A stretch of 64,000 nt of DNA from assembly GCA_028753945.1 (NCBI GenBank), contig JAPNXP010000005.1, positions 3,658,001 through 3,722,000 on the forward strand, given 5' to 3'. Below the pieces are notes generated by a model, which ran no database searches, was not told where the DNA came from, and saw only the letters and a program-made list of their open reading frames with translations. Position 1 is the stretch's first letter. Each line of letters opens with the position of its first letter. The stretch is from Hexactinellida sp. DTS-2022 (taxonomy: Eukaryota; Porifera; Hexactinellida). This document shows positions 31,570-41,695 of this stretch, one piece after another. Both the position numbers and the translations under genes were made by a program.

Positions 31570-32373
31570 TTGTAATTTGTAACCTACGTATAGTGAAAAA
31601 TTCCGTTATAACGATTGCATATATATTCCCCAGACGGATAGGGTCATTGATTTTCCCCTCGCCCGGACGCTATAGGGTGGCAGAGCGCCGGGCTCCCGCA
31701 TGTAAGGACTAAGGAGCCCCTTAAAGACGGGGATAGAGAAAAAAGTATAGAGAAAAAGAGTATACTATACGCAGAACAATTATAAACTAGTAGGCCCTGT
31801 AAGCCCGCGGTTCAGGGGCCCCAGACCGTAGGGCTAAAACGCAAACAATATAGGGCGGGAGCCTCAAACGCGTACACCCCCAATTTTTATCAATTCATAT
31901 TGCAATTCTAAGCGCTGAAATGTATACACTTAATGAATTGATACATTTTGTATGTATATTAAATTAGCTAGATGTACGTGGGTCTGTCTTACTGGGAAGT
32001 TGGTGAGAACAAGAATTCACACTGTTACATAAGGAAATGTCCAAACGTTCTTATCCCTCTGGGGTAAAAAGCAAGAGGACAAAAAGAGACTGGAAGAAGC
32101 AGCGGTAGCACAAACCAGAAGACAGGCGAATATTTAAGGAATTGGTGCCATTTCGCCCACTTCTACTAATAGTATAATAGTGCCATTTTGTCTACTCCTG
32201 TTTGAATATTTCAATTAATTCCTAAACATTTAGGTGCAATTTTTTGACGCTACGTTTAAGTTTGTTATGCTAACCTTGAATGTGATTGTTGGTTCTTGCC
32301 AACTTCTTGGACTGTAGAGTTTATTTGGAATACATTCCATTTAACCGAGGGAAATTACCCACCTGCCATGTTT
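31570..32373. other. Upstream region of the NHL gene
   Basis: 31640-31880 is GC-richer with CCCGGACGCTATAGGGTGGC and GGGCCCC-type blocks typical of decayed TIR elements. 31900-32370 is AT-rich and non-coding. No promoter motif can be assigned with confidence. Confidence 0.35.
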
Positions 32374-32381
32374 CCTCTAAG

Positions 32382-33065
32382 CAGGCCTGGGGTCAATTAC
32401 TCTAAAATGTAATATACAGTAAAACCTCCCAAAGCGGCACCTCCGAGTAGCAGCAACCTCCGAGAAGCGGCACAAAATCATTCTCCCGATGGGTGCCGCT
32501 TTGGGAGGTTTACCTGTATTACTATTACTATTACTTTTATTATTACTTTTACTATCACTTTTAATATTACTATTACAAATTACTAGACATTTACTAAGAC
32601 TTTGGTATGATTCAGAATGTCTGAAGTTTATTATTTTAATTGATTATCCCACACAAACAAAACATATTATCTAACCTAAGCAACAATCATCTTGCCTTAA
32701 AATTTTTTTAACAACTTCCTATTTCTTCACGAAAAATCAAATAAGCCATTCCGAAGTTATAGAATTGTAAATTGTAATAGATAATTCCTATTACAATAGG
32801 TTCTATTACTATTACTATTACTATTACATCCTATTCATTGCCGGCGCCACGTATTATGAGGTGTGGGTGTAGTGGGTGTCCACTGTATAGTCTAGTGGGT
32901 GTCACTGTCCAAGCACCGCTTCATTTCCTTGAGGCAGTGGGTGTCCGGACACCCAGGACACCCCTGCTATTTGAAACACTATTACTTATTACTATTACTA
33001 TCACTTCTAAAATGTAATCGTTACTAATACAATTACTATTACATATTACTATTACCCCAGGCCTG
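32382..33065. mobile_element. hAT-like MITE, TSD CCTCTAAG, inserted at a stop codon
   Basis: TSD CCTCTAAG at 32374-32381 and 33066-33073. Termini CAGGCCTGGGGTCAATTAC and GTAATAGT..ACCCCAGGCCTG inverted, same TIR family as 18378-18833. The interior is built of (ATTACT)n units and holds a pogo-type MITE (32415-32516) and GTGGGTGTCC repeats near 32870. On the minus strand the TSD contains the TAG that ends the unrecognised reading frame at 33069. Confidence 0.93.
32415..32516. mobile_element. Pogo-type MITE nested in the hAT-like MITE
   Basis: TA|CAGTAAAACCTCCCAAAGCG at left, TTTGGGAGGTTTACCTG|TA at right. Shorter sister of 10731-10914. Confidence 0.88.
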
Positions 33066-33068
33066 CCT

Positions 33069-33365
33069 CTAAGTAGGTATGAATTCATCAACGATGTGTA
33101 GATTTGTGACAGGCACAAAGGCAAAGTGGTACTGTCTGACGTATGAAGCAGTAGAAGGAAGCATCCTCCCGATACCAAGTTCTGATAGTATTCCATTCAC
33201 TATTTGAGTGAATTTAAACAAACACCCATTTACCTGTTTAAGAGGGAAATGTAAGCTCAAACAGTAAGCAAATGGGAATTGTTTCTCATACTTCATACAG
33301 TGCAAGGTTAATATCTGATAACATTTCTCTGATTCTGAAAGATGTTTAAATTGAAACAGTGAAAA
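33069..33365 (-). CDS. Unrecognised terminal exon (hypothetical protein)
   Basis: After a good acceptor (AATATTTCACAG) a frame runs without interruption to TAG at 33069-33071, about 98 codons, with KYEKQFPFAYCLSLHFPLKQ, CLFKFTQIVNGILSELGIGR and YHFAFVPVTNLHIVDEF. Composition and hydrophobic periodicity look protein-like. No family recognised. The stop lies inside the 8-bp TSD of the MITE 32382-33065, so insertion preserved the stop and displaced the original 3' UTR. Possible upstream exon at 33564-33730. Confidence 0.4.
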   Translation of the reverse strand, partial: FSLFQFKHLSESEKCYQILTLHCMKYEKQFPFAYCLSLHFPLKQVNGCLFKFTQIVNGILSELGIGRMLPSTASYVRQYHFAFVPVTNLHIVDEFIPT

Positions 33366-33563
33366 CTGTGAAATATTAGTATTCTGGATGGGGGACCGTT
33401 TTGATAAATAGCATGTTTATTATAAAAAAAAGTTCCGGAGGCTCAATTTTGTTGGAGGGACCATTTTTGTTAAAACACCGGTATCTAAAAATTTTATCCA
33501 ATTATGCCGAGAGTGCAAAATTTGCCAATTATGAGTTATGTTAAATACGATAGTTTCCATCCG

Positions 33564-33730
33564 AAGATGAATCAAATCATGAGTTGGTATAATTGCAAGT
33601 ACAGCATTGTGCTTACAATCACTATAATAATTTTGCGAGATTTTAATCACGCTAAACTCGCTTTTACACTGCATAATATACGCACACACAGAAAAGTTAT
33701 CTTCTATTTGAATCAGGGTATTAGACAAGA
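33564..33730 (-). CDS. Possible upstream exon of the same unrecognised gene
   Basis: After AATTATAG a frame reads LSNTLIQIEDNFSVCAYIMQ, then SEFSVIKISQ and AVLAIIPTHDLIHLRMETI, followed by a possible GTATTT donor in phase 0 that matches the phase of the exon at 33365. The plus strand is also open here, so support is weak. Confidence 0.3.
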
Positions 33731-33885
33731 CTATAATTAAACACTCCTAACTGTCCTAAGGTCACTAGACTATGAATTTTGTACGCCTAAAAGGTTAGTT
33801 TTGTATTACTCTATGGTGACTTTCGGCAGAATGCATAGACACCATATTTCTCAAATTCAATATCTCACAGAAATCTATAGTGAAC

Positions 33886-34036
33886 TCCCGTTATATGGTA
33901 TAACTAAGTCGGATATAACGAAATACCCGCTTATAGCGAAATGAAATTCTCCAGAGCACTAAATGTATTAATTATTATCCGCTTATAACGAAGGAATTTA
34001 CAGGTTCCAATCACTTCGTTATAACGAGAGTAGACT
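33886..34036. mobile_element. Pogo-type MITE (CCCGTTATA family)
   Basis: Left TATAGTGAACTCCCGTTATA, right TTCGTTATAACGAGAGTAGACTGTATA are imperfect inverted ends, with internal GGATATAACG/CGCTTATAACG units. About 150 bp. Confidence 0.65.
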
Positions 34037-34155
34037 GTATATCAAATTATAATAACATATTGCCGTCGACAGTATATAATTTACTGTTAAGACATTATAT
34101 TTTCATTGTATAATTGTATCACTCGCGTTCAAGTTACAGAGTATTTAAAATTTAT

Positions 34156-34700
34156 CTATTTTATATTAGATGAGTCCTTCAGTATCGGTCGCTTTGCGAC
34201 GGATCGGTGCTACGAACCTCAAGTCAACGGCCGCTGTGTGGTCTTACTCCTCGCCCATTCTACCATGGAAAATGGTAGAAAGAGATGATATATACATCCA
34301 CTTCTACCATTTTCCATAGTTTGAACTTGTTTATCAATAATACCCGTTGAAGCTGGCTTCTGGGTTCATTTTGAATTTGAATAATTTGTTTCCCTATTTT
34401 TGTAAACAACAACAATAAATATACCTATTTTTTTATTTTAATTCCGAAGTATAGGCATATGATGCAAAGCATCGGATATAATATTTGTATGAACTCACTA
34501 TAATCAAAGCTCTGTAACTTTGGGGAAAAGTGAGAATATCAATGATTTTTCGACCAAAACAATATACCAAGGTCAAATATCCAAAGTATATAAATAAATC
34601 TTAGTCTGTGCTTTACAGGATTTTGGCTACATCTCTAGTCAAAGTTACTTGTGTGTGTGTGTGTTTGTTTGTCCAGAATTAATTGGAAAGACTACGAGTC
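34156..34700. mobile_element. Helitron/Helentron-like copy with GTCGCTTTGCGAC hairpin
   Basis: GGTCGCTTTGCGACGGATCGG, CCTCAAGTCAACGGCCGCTG and the TTCTACCATGGAAA block, then AATACCCGTTGAAGCTGGC and TTGTAAACAACAACAA, all recur in order at 50762-51180. The (TG)n plus TTTGTTTGTCCAGAATT head near 34650 belongs to the same superfamily. Ends are not sharply defined. Confidence 0.6.
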
Positions 34701-35096
34701 CCAGAAAGCTGAAAATTTGTATCTAGGGGTAATTTTGTACTGCGACAACGATCTATTGGTTTTTGAAGCGAAACTTTGTGAAAAATTTTTACCAATCAAA
34801 TTAGGTATGAAATGTTAAAAGTAACTTGCTAATAGAACAATATCGCTATTAGGCAAACACTACTGTAAGTGGAATTTTGTTTACTTCTACCCAGAGCTTT
34901 CGAATGGGGATACTTGTACAACTCGACCATTAGGAATTGCAACAAGAAGAATGATACAAATCTATTAGATCACAATTCCACAATAAATAATCAACTAAGA
35001 TTTTCGAAAATGCCCCAAATCAAAAACAGAAGCGTTGCAGGCAAGGATTAAATAGTGTTTAGTTTCAAATTAAATAATAACTTAATTTTAGTACCC
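34701..35096. other. AT-rich interval 3' of the glycosyltransferase gene
   Basis: 34701-34800 continues Helitron-like sequence (CCCAGAAAGCTGAAAATTTG). A 60-codon plus-strand frame at 34869 has no recognisable product and is probably chance. Confidence 0.4.
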
Positions 35097-36722
35097 TTAA
35101 AATCTACATTCAGGAGAAATTTTACGAATTTGAGGGAACTTATAACCAAGTGTAATCAAATCTGAAATCCAGAGTTGAATTCCGAACACATCTTCGATTT
35201 CAAAGTATCCTCTTTCGAAGAAGTCAATTGCTAATTGTTCCATTCTCTCCTCCAGAGTTGGCGCAGAGCTCTGCCATTTAAGGATAAATTTAACAAGTTC
35301 TGTGGCTTGTGTGTAGAGAGGAATTTCACTGTTAAAATCGGCTAAGTAGTCGTGTGCATTACGAATCTGTGTAATGTGAGCCTTTATAAAGGCTACGTGT
35401 TGACCCAAACCTTTGTGCAATCCTTGAATGTAATAACTGCGCCAAATATCTGATACTCTCCCGTTGAGATGTATAGGCAGATACAGGCCGAATATAGAGG
35501 CATAGTGAGTTATGGTGCATTGCGCATTGAGAGGAGATGCTGTACCTAAGATACAAGTTGTAAAGTTACAAAGTATTAGTAGGCAAAGTAAATAGATATT
35601 CGTTTCCTAATACATACTACTATAGTACACTCTCGTTAATACGTTAATACGAACACGATTAATGGCATTTAACTGACACTACATACTACACATCATAAGT
35701 GTATTATTAACTTGGTATTCACTAACCCAATTATAATAACATTGCTAAATAATTGTTGGAGCATATGTAATATATTGAACGTTATAACCGCCAACAGGTG
35801 ATTATTTAACTTACGTACCTAATTGAAGGACGAGGGGTCTTTCTTTAGAAGGATCAAAGTATATAGGAAGTGGGTTGGTTAGCCGGTATATTGCGTCCAC
35901 ATCAGGATCGTGATCCGCCAGGATCTGGAATATTGTAATATCTCCTGGCTTAGTGGGCCGGCACTTCGTAGTCTTTATATCTAATATCTGCTCGCTGTCT
36001 CGCACAATAGAGTCCATTGGTATACCGCGTGGCCAGAGACTGTGGGGAATAGTTGAGTTGAAGTATTTGTAAGGATTGTACACATGATCCTTACTCGATA
36101 CCAAAAAAAAATCTGAAGTTGATTCAGTAAAAGGAATAATATTACTTTTCAAGAGATTGTCGTCATCTGTATCGTAGATCAATTCTGCTCCTTGAGACAC
36201 GGCATACAGAAATCCAATGTTTTTCCTTCCAAAATGATTGAAAGGAATAGCTTCTATCAAACTGAATCCGCGCTTTTTAGACAGTTCGCGTTGTTTCTCA
36301 AGAGTGAGTACTATAAACCTATCCGTCTGCAAAGCTGAGTAGCTCTTCACGGATGTTTTCTTATCCAGAACGGCCACACAACACCAGTCGCTAGGCTCCT
36401 TACGAGTTACATCGCTCAGCATATTCACTGAATCACTGGGCTCGTGTATAGAAGTGAACACAATCCAATATTTACATTTTTCATTAGGTTCAATAGCTTT
36501 GCTTGTTTTTGGAGTGTAATTTACAAACAATTTCTTTGCTTGATAATGTCTGAATGGTTCCCCGGAAAACGCTACTCCGGACACACCGGATATTTCAATG
36601 CCAGCGCCTTTGGTAATGGAAGCACTATTTTCCTTGGGTGTCCCTTGGTTCAGAATGAAGAGCAGCAGGAGACAACACACTAGGAGTCCAAATCCGATGT
36701 ACGGAGCATTCCTCTTGTTCAT
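35097..36722 (-). CDS. STELLO/DUF288-like type II membrane glycosyltransferase, two exons
   Basis: Exon 1 36722-35819 and exon 2 35545-35097 join exactly (donor TTAG|GTACGTAAG, acceptor GTATCTTAG|GTAC) across a split Gly codon, giving about 450 aa. Residues about 8-25 form one signal-anchor helix (YIGFGLLVCCLLLLFIL), as expected for a Golgi-type enzyme. About 85-215 resembles a DUF288/STELLO domain: YWIVFTSIHEPSD, DWCCVAVLDKKT, FNHFGRKNIGFLYAVSQGAE and then YDTDDDN, a candidate metal/nucleotide-sugar acidic motif. Downstream ALWPRGIP-like (LWPRGIPMDSI) and DPDVDAIYRLT are also characteristic. Exon 2 has AQCTITHYASIFGLYLPIHL and VSDIWRSYYIQ. Plant STELLO proteins act in the Golgi with cellulose synthase; animal relatives are uncharacterised, so substrate is unknown. 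Frame intact, minus strand, same orientation as meckelin. Confidence 0.82.
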
Positions 36723-37256
36723 GTTGATGAATTATTATCACTAAATCTACGTACAGTATACTCTCATTAACGAAGGGTATCACGGTCTTAGGATTTAAAA
36801 AATATATATATGAATGCCTTGCTACCTTTGCAGTCAGTTCGTGTCGAAAATACTCGAAAAATAAAGAAAGTTAAACCCAAATAGTTGTTATTGTTCTTCA
36901 AATGTTTATTTGCTAAAAACTTATAATTCACTTTCATGTTTTCTTTAATATTTTGTACTATTGCAATATTCATTTACTTCAAATGTGTTCGGTATTAAAC
37001 CCAATAATATTTTACTTCTTCTGGATTAATACTTGGTTAATTATCTCTAACTATAACATTTATTGTAAAAAGAATCAATGGACTTAACCGACACGGTCCA
37101 AAATTTAACACTAATGAACAGGCCTTGTTATAACGTAGGTCACGACTGGTTCAATATAAAGGGAGTAAGGGATTGTTTTGGAGGTAGTTAGCAGACCATT
37201 AAAGGAGGTTCCAAAAAGCGGTACTCTGGAGCGAGCTCATACATATTAATACAAAT
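36723..37256. other. Upstream region of the glycosyltransferase gene
   Basis: 36750-36790 has ACAGTATACTCTCATTAACG, a pogo-type TIR remnant. The rest is AT-rich and non-coding. Promoter is presumably here but no motif is distinctive. Confidence 0.35.
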
Positions 37257-37263
37257 TATTTCT

Positions 37264-37674
37264 CAGGGCCGTGCGAGCCTATTGATACCTGCCCAGGTCA
37301 AACCTAACTAGAGTAAGCATCATTGCTACCCATGGTAAAAGAATTCTTCTTTTTTTAACGCACAGTAATTTTGATAAATGATCTGAAATATATATTTCAC
37401 ACCAAATGTTAAATAGCTTTATAACTAACAAAGCGATATAGTATAATCAATTTAATTACATGTATTTAGTAAAAAGACCTAATATCTAGATTCTAGATGG
37501 AGTCCACTTTTTTCAGTGCATTACACGAATTTTATTTATTTAATTAATATTCATAACCTGGTTAAATGACGAAGTTGACCTGGTCATATGACCAGGTCAA
37601 CCTGGTCAGAACCTGGTCTGGAAAGATTCTGCCCAGGTTTGACCTGGTCAGTTTGTATTAGTGGCACGGCCCTG
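37264..37674. mobile_element. CAGGGCCGTGCG MITE, copy 2
   Basis: Termini CAGGGCCGTGCGAGCCTATT and ATTAGTGGCACGGCCCTG; TSD TATTTCT at 37257-37263 and 37675-37681. Almost identical to 17480-17890 in inverted orientation, indicating recent spread. Contains GACCTGGTCATATGACCAGG, a perfect palindrome. Lies between the glycosyltransferase and meckelin genes. Confidence 0.9.
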
Positions 37675-37681
37675 TATTTCT

Positions 37682-38156
37682 GAAAATTATTGACAAAATT
37701 GATATTTTTTGTTTGAAGTCATAAGCTCCAATAATATAATTAGTCAAAAAATTATTATTATTATATAATACCATTTGACATATTATCTGATTCAAATGAT
37801 CCATATGGGAATTGTGGAGAGCTTAATCTGGCCCTTAAAACCGAATTCGTATAAAAGTATACTATAAATTTCGGTTATTCCGGCAAATTGTTTCGAAGAG
37901 TACAATTTGTGTCAAAGTAACCTTTACGATTTGATCCCTTAAAATAAAAAATTTTAAAGACATATTTAATTCGTAACATTATAGTTTCAAAAGTAAATTT
38001 AAATAATTTAATCGAAATTGCTGATCATTGTCAAATCAGATAAAATATTTGGCCAAAATTATGTAGAATGATCTTCTGTAGCCATTGAATATTCTCACGA
38101 TAAATAGAAATTGTAAAGTCAAGTTACAAGGTAATTAAATATATTGTGAAACAAAG
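37682..38156. other. AT-rich 3' flank of meckelin
   Basis: No gene or repeat recognised. Confidence 0.4.
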
Positions 38157-40406
38157 TTAAATCAAAAAACGTTTGTCCAGCAGTGTTTTCCTAGCTATGT
38201 TATGCTTGGCCCATTCTCTCCTAATCCAAAACAGAATTCTATCAGAGCAGTAGGTCAGAAAGCAGGCAGCTATTGGGTTAAGAGTTATGGTATCCCAGAA
38301 CAGATATGTCATTAGATTAAACAGAATAAGTGAGGATTCGCAGCCCAAATATAATAAGTTTGAGAAACTGTTAGTATCGTTGGGGTACAGAAAACATGCT
38401 TCTATTGGCTCGTAGAGTTCAATTCGAGTAACGCGCTCACATAGGAGCTTCTCTCTCTTCTCGAACTGAAATGATTTATGGCTTTTCTCTATAAAACTAG
38501 TAAACAACTTTGTTAGCATCTGATGAGCCAACAACTCTGATTCTTGTAATGAATTGGAATTCTTTTTATTAACTTCACTGGTGCGAGATAATTGCGCTTG
38601 TCGCATTATCGTCTCATATTCATGTCTCAGCTCGAATGTAAGGGAAATCTCAAACACTTGATTCAAGCTACCATCCAACCCTCTGTTCCCTACAATATCA
38701 TCCTCCTCTTTGGAAAAGAACTGAGTTAACGTTCTCAAGTCTGTGTCTGCCATCCCGTGTACAGAACGGCCGTGAATATAGTAACCAAATCGAGGATGAA
38801 TAAATGCGATAAAACTTATATTCGAAACTGAGCATAAATCTACAAATTGATTGAGTTTGTCTTCTACAAATCGTTCATAAAAGAAAATAAATATATACTG
38901 TACAAATGCGATGGTAAGGAATAGAACTGAAGAGATGGCTACCCTCATATATCTACTGGTAGGCGCTAGATACACGTCAGTAAGGATAACAACTGTAAGA
39001 GGCTGTGAAGACGCAATATTATTGAGCTGAATGCCAACCAATAGCAGCGCCAGTATAATTAGGAGAGGTGCTAAATTAACCCGTCTTAGAGTCTGAAGTC
39101 GTAGCCATTCGCTTGCGATCAAATAACTTCTCCAAATACTAACCTTATGTTGATTCATATTCAAAGTACGTTCCCAATCAATAATGAATAAGTCAGCTGT
39201 GCATTGCGAAAATAATACATACACGACATGAATGGCTTTTAACACAAGGGATACAGTGAGCAGTAAGATGAGAATAGCCTCCTGGGATGGTTGCGGGATC
39301 AAGAAAGACAACTTGCTCTGTAGCTTGTAAACCAAAAGTAGCATACACGACACAGTTAGAGTCACAACAAATATGATAATTGATAGATAGTTTGCGGATA
39401 GGATAAATAACACTAAGAAAGTGACAGGGTCGCAAAATGTCCTTCCGGTCTTTCGCATCCATCCATTTATTTGAATCCCCACCCACACAAGACTGACAAA
39501 AAATAAAACTATTATTGTTATAGGTAATGCAACATTAATCCCTGTTTGGTCCTGAAAATAGTTAATTGACAAAGTTGATTGTGAATGCGTTTTGTTGCTT
39601 GCATACGTAACTAGAAGTGTAGGTGTTTGTATTCGTTTCAAATTAGCATCAAAAGATATGTTTAGTTGGACTGCATTAATGAAGGTGAGTTCTCGGGCTA
39701 CTATTCTGTGCTGGTAAATTCTACGTCTGTAACAAATATTCCCATTTGCGAACTTAACGTAGAACGGGATTGGTATAAGAGAGTTAGATTGGAGTATAAA
39801 TGCTTCAATAAAAATAGGATCAGCTGTAGGATACACCAAAGGACAAGAAATGAAGTAATTCGTCCCTACAAGGGTACCTGTCTTGATGCTAGATTCTCTC
39901 TCAGTGCAGGGTGAGAATTTGTTCCAATCCGAACTTAAGCCAAGATACGATCCGTCTCGCAGGAACCTAGCGAACAGTATTGGGAGCACTTCTGCATTAG
40001 ACCCCGTTACGAAGAATTCCTTTGTCACAGGATTATTTTCTAAATGATTAATAACATCATCATAATCTAGGTTAATGTTACTAAAGTCTCTGCACGGACA
40101 GCACTGCTGTTCAGTTTCAGAACAAGTCAATAGACATTCATTAGCCTCTGCCACACAGTTCTGGGATCGTGTGCCACAATAAACTGAACAAGTATTTACA
40201 GCTGTTATTACCCCCGGACAGTTAGTTACAGTAGGTATTCCACATTCCGATGTAACATTATTAAATGAACATTCTATACAGGATAAATTGCCAGGATAGA
40301 AGTAATAGTTATTTGGGCAAACTCCAGACGTGGTTGTTAAAGGGATTGGATCAATTGAGTGTGAAACATCAAACAGAAGTAGAAGTAAAAATGAATATAG
40401 TGGCAT
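38157..40406 (-). CDS. TMEM67: Meckelin (TMEM67) homologue, single exon, 749 aa
   Basis: Meckelin is a ciliary transition-zone membrane protein of the MKS module. Residues 1-17 are a signal peptide. A Cys-rich extracellular region follows (about 28-110, including CPNNYYFYPGNLSCIECS and CSVYCGTRSQNC). About 240-260 has ARELTFINAVQLNIS, a conserved meckelin segment. Hydrophobic helices occur around 300-320, 340-385, 390-415, 465-485 and 515-535. The C-terminal half has FVDLCSVSNIS, FGYYIHGRSVHGMADTDL and closes with ARKTLLDKRFLI, the hallmark C-terminus. Vertebrate meckelin has about 995 residues; the shortfall is mostly in the extracellular part. The coding region is one uninterrupted exon, whereas vertebrate TMEM67 has many introns. 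Start chosen at the first Met giving a good signal peptide; an in-frame alternative upstream was not found. Minus strand, 1.4 kb from the glycosyltransferase. Confidence 0.95.
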   Translation of the reverse strand: MPLYSFLLLLLFDVSHSIDPIPLTTTSGVCPNNYYFYPGNLSCIECSFNNVTSECGIPTVTNCPGVITAVNTCSVYCGTRSQNCVAEANECLLTCSETEQQCCPCRDFSNINLDYDDVINHLENNPVTKEFFVTGSNAEVLPILFARFLRDGSYLGLSSDWNKFSPCTERESSIKTGTLVGTNYFISCPLVYPTADPIFIEAFILQSNSLIPIPFYVKFANGNICYRRRIYQHRIVARELTFINAVQLNISFDANLKRIQTPTLLVTYASNKTHSQSTLSINYFQDQTGINVALPITIIVLFFVSLVWVGIQINGWMRKTGRTFCDPVTFLVLFILSANYLSIIIFVVTLTVSCMLLLVYKLQSKLSFLIPQPSQEAILILLLTVSLVLKAIHVVYVLFSQCTADLFIIDWERTLNMNQHKVSIWRSYLIASEWLRLQTLRRVNLAPLLIILALLLVGIQLNNIASSQPLTVVILTDVYLAPTSRYMRVAISSVLFLTIAFVQYIFIFFYERFVEDKLNQFVDLCSVSNISFIAFIHPRFGYYIHGRSVHGMADTDLRTLTQFFSKEEDDIVGNRGLDGSLNQVFEISLTFELRHEYETIMRQAQLSRTSEVNKKNSNSLQESELLAHQMLTKLFTSFIEKSHKSFQFEKREKLLCERVTRIELYEPIEACFLYPNDTNSFSNLLYLGCESSLILFNLMTYLFWDTITLNPIAACFLTYCSDRILFWIRREWAKHNIARKTLLDKRFLI

Positions 40407-40504
40407 CTATTGAAAAGTATAAAAACTGTATATCACTTACATTAATAGTACGAAATAGATATTTGTTAATAGGAATGTAATATTAATTTAAAAAGAGCAA
40501 TTAC

Positions 40505-40532
40505 TTATATATATATATATATATATATATAG
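40505..40532. repeat. (AT)n microsatellite
   Basis: Pure AT dinucleotide run about 100 bp upstream of the meckelin start. Confidence 0.9.
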
Positions 40533-40670
40533 GCGTAAAACCTTTTCTAATATAATTTTCATGCACTGGCGAGGTCATTTTATAACATCAAAATATCACC
40601 TTTGCGACGGGTTTATATATAAAAAGTATGGCCAATAAGTAAGCCATTTTTTAACACTAACAGTAGAACC

Positions 40671-40758
40671 TCGTTAGTTCGAACCAGGGGACCGTCAAAA
40701 TGCGTTCTCCTTATCCGGAATTCGTATTAACCATGTTCGTACTAACGAGATTCTACTG
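40671..40758. mobile_element. Short pogo-type MITE (CAGTAGAACCTCGTTAG family)
   Basis: CAGTAGAACCTCGTTAGTTC and ACTAACGAGATTCTACTG are inverted ends. 88 bp. Similar ends at 41225-41375 and 45923-46060. Confidence 0.8.
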
Positions 40759-40986
40759 TGTATAAATAAATATATCATGTAATTGTTATCAATTGAATAA
40801 TATTAATCATCAAATTATGCAATAAAATAATATTCATATAAATAAAATTAATGCAAATGCATGAAAACTGTATAATTTACTATACACCGGAATCAAACAA
40901 TCTAGCGCAAAGGGTCAATAAATAGCTAATATTAATATAATACAAATATTATAAGTTATCACTCATTTGCCATATTGTCAACTGAT

Positions 40987-41177
40987 CTATGAATTGTTAG
41001 TTTCTGTATCTATCACTTGTGTTTCTGCAGTCATTGCATCAACTCTCATGTCTTCTCTGTTCTCGATATCTTCTGCGTCAATCTTCCTCTTCAGCATAAT
41101 TTTAAGTTTCACAGCATCGCCAGTGCTACACCTCCTACGAGCTTGGGAATCGTCGTCATCTTCCTCGCCGACCTGAG
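40987..41177 (-). CDS. Possible terminal exon of an acidic protein
   Basis: A ATAATTAACATGACTTTAACTCAG acceptor-like stretch precedes a 63-codon frame rich in Asp/Glu/Arg (GEEDDDDSQARRRCSTGDAV, then KRKIDAEDIENREDMRVDAM) ending in TAA. Resembles a nuclear-protein tail. It could instead be a small ORF starting at 41187. No upstream exon located. Confidence 0.3.
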
Positions 41178-41224
41178 TTAAAGTCATGTTAATTATTATA
41201 GTATAACGAAATACAATATAACTT

Positions 41225-41378
41225 CATTTGTCAAACACTAGGGGACCGTCAAAGTTCGTTCGACCTATCCGGAATTCGTATTAACCAATCTCATTTGTAT
41301 AGAAAAGGCTTTGAGGGGACTGAAATAGCGTTCTAATTTATTAACTGTGTGCGTGCTAACGAGGTTCTATTGTAGTAT
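41225..41378. mobile_element. Partial pogo-type MITE
   Basis: CACTAGGGGACCGTCAAAG and CCTATCCGGAATTCGTATTAACC match the interior of 40671-40758, and the right end GTGCTAACGAGGTTCTATTGTA is a TIR. Left terminus missing. Confidence 0.6.
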
Positions 41379-41695
41379 GTCATCCTGATAAAGTGATAAT
41401 AGTGTTAAATGGAAAAACATAATACGGTACGCATTAATTGAGTCCCATTATACTTTATAGGCTTTTCATTTTTCATTTATATCAGGCCACATAATCTTAA
41501 CAAAATTTTCCTCAGGCCGCAAACAATATCGAGAAATTTTTCGAAATTTCTAACAAAACTATTATGTTGTTGTAATACTAGAACTATACTAATTTCTAAG
41601 CAAAAAGTGCATAAAGGACTCTAGTCAAAGGTAATAATCAGTGTGTATATATGTGTACAGGCCAGATGAAAATTAGAAAAAGTCTCTCAGGCCAC

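Noticed and set aside
34160..34290. Possible tRNA or tRNA-derived SINE (GGTCGCTTTGCGACGG stem)
   Set aside because: No A/B box pair or cloverleaf could be drawn; sequence matches a Helitron-like 3' hairpin shared with 50.8 kb.
39193..39914. Additional frames within the meckelin gene
   Set aside because: Out-of-frame shadows of an intact coding exon.
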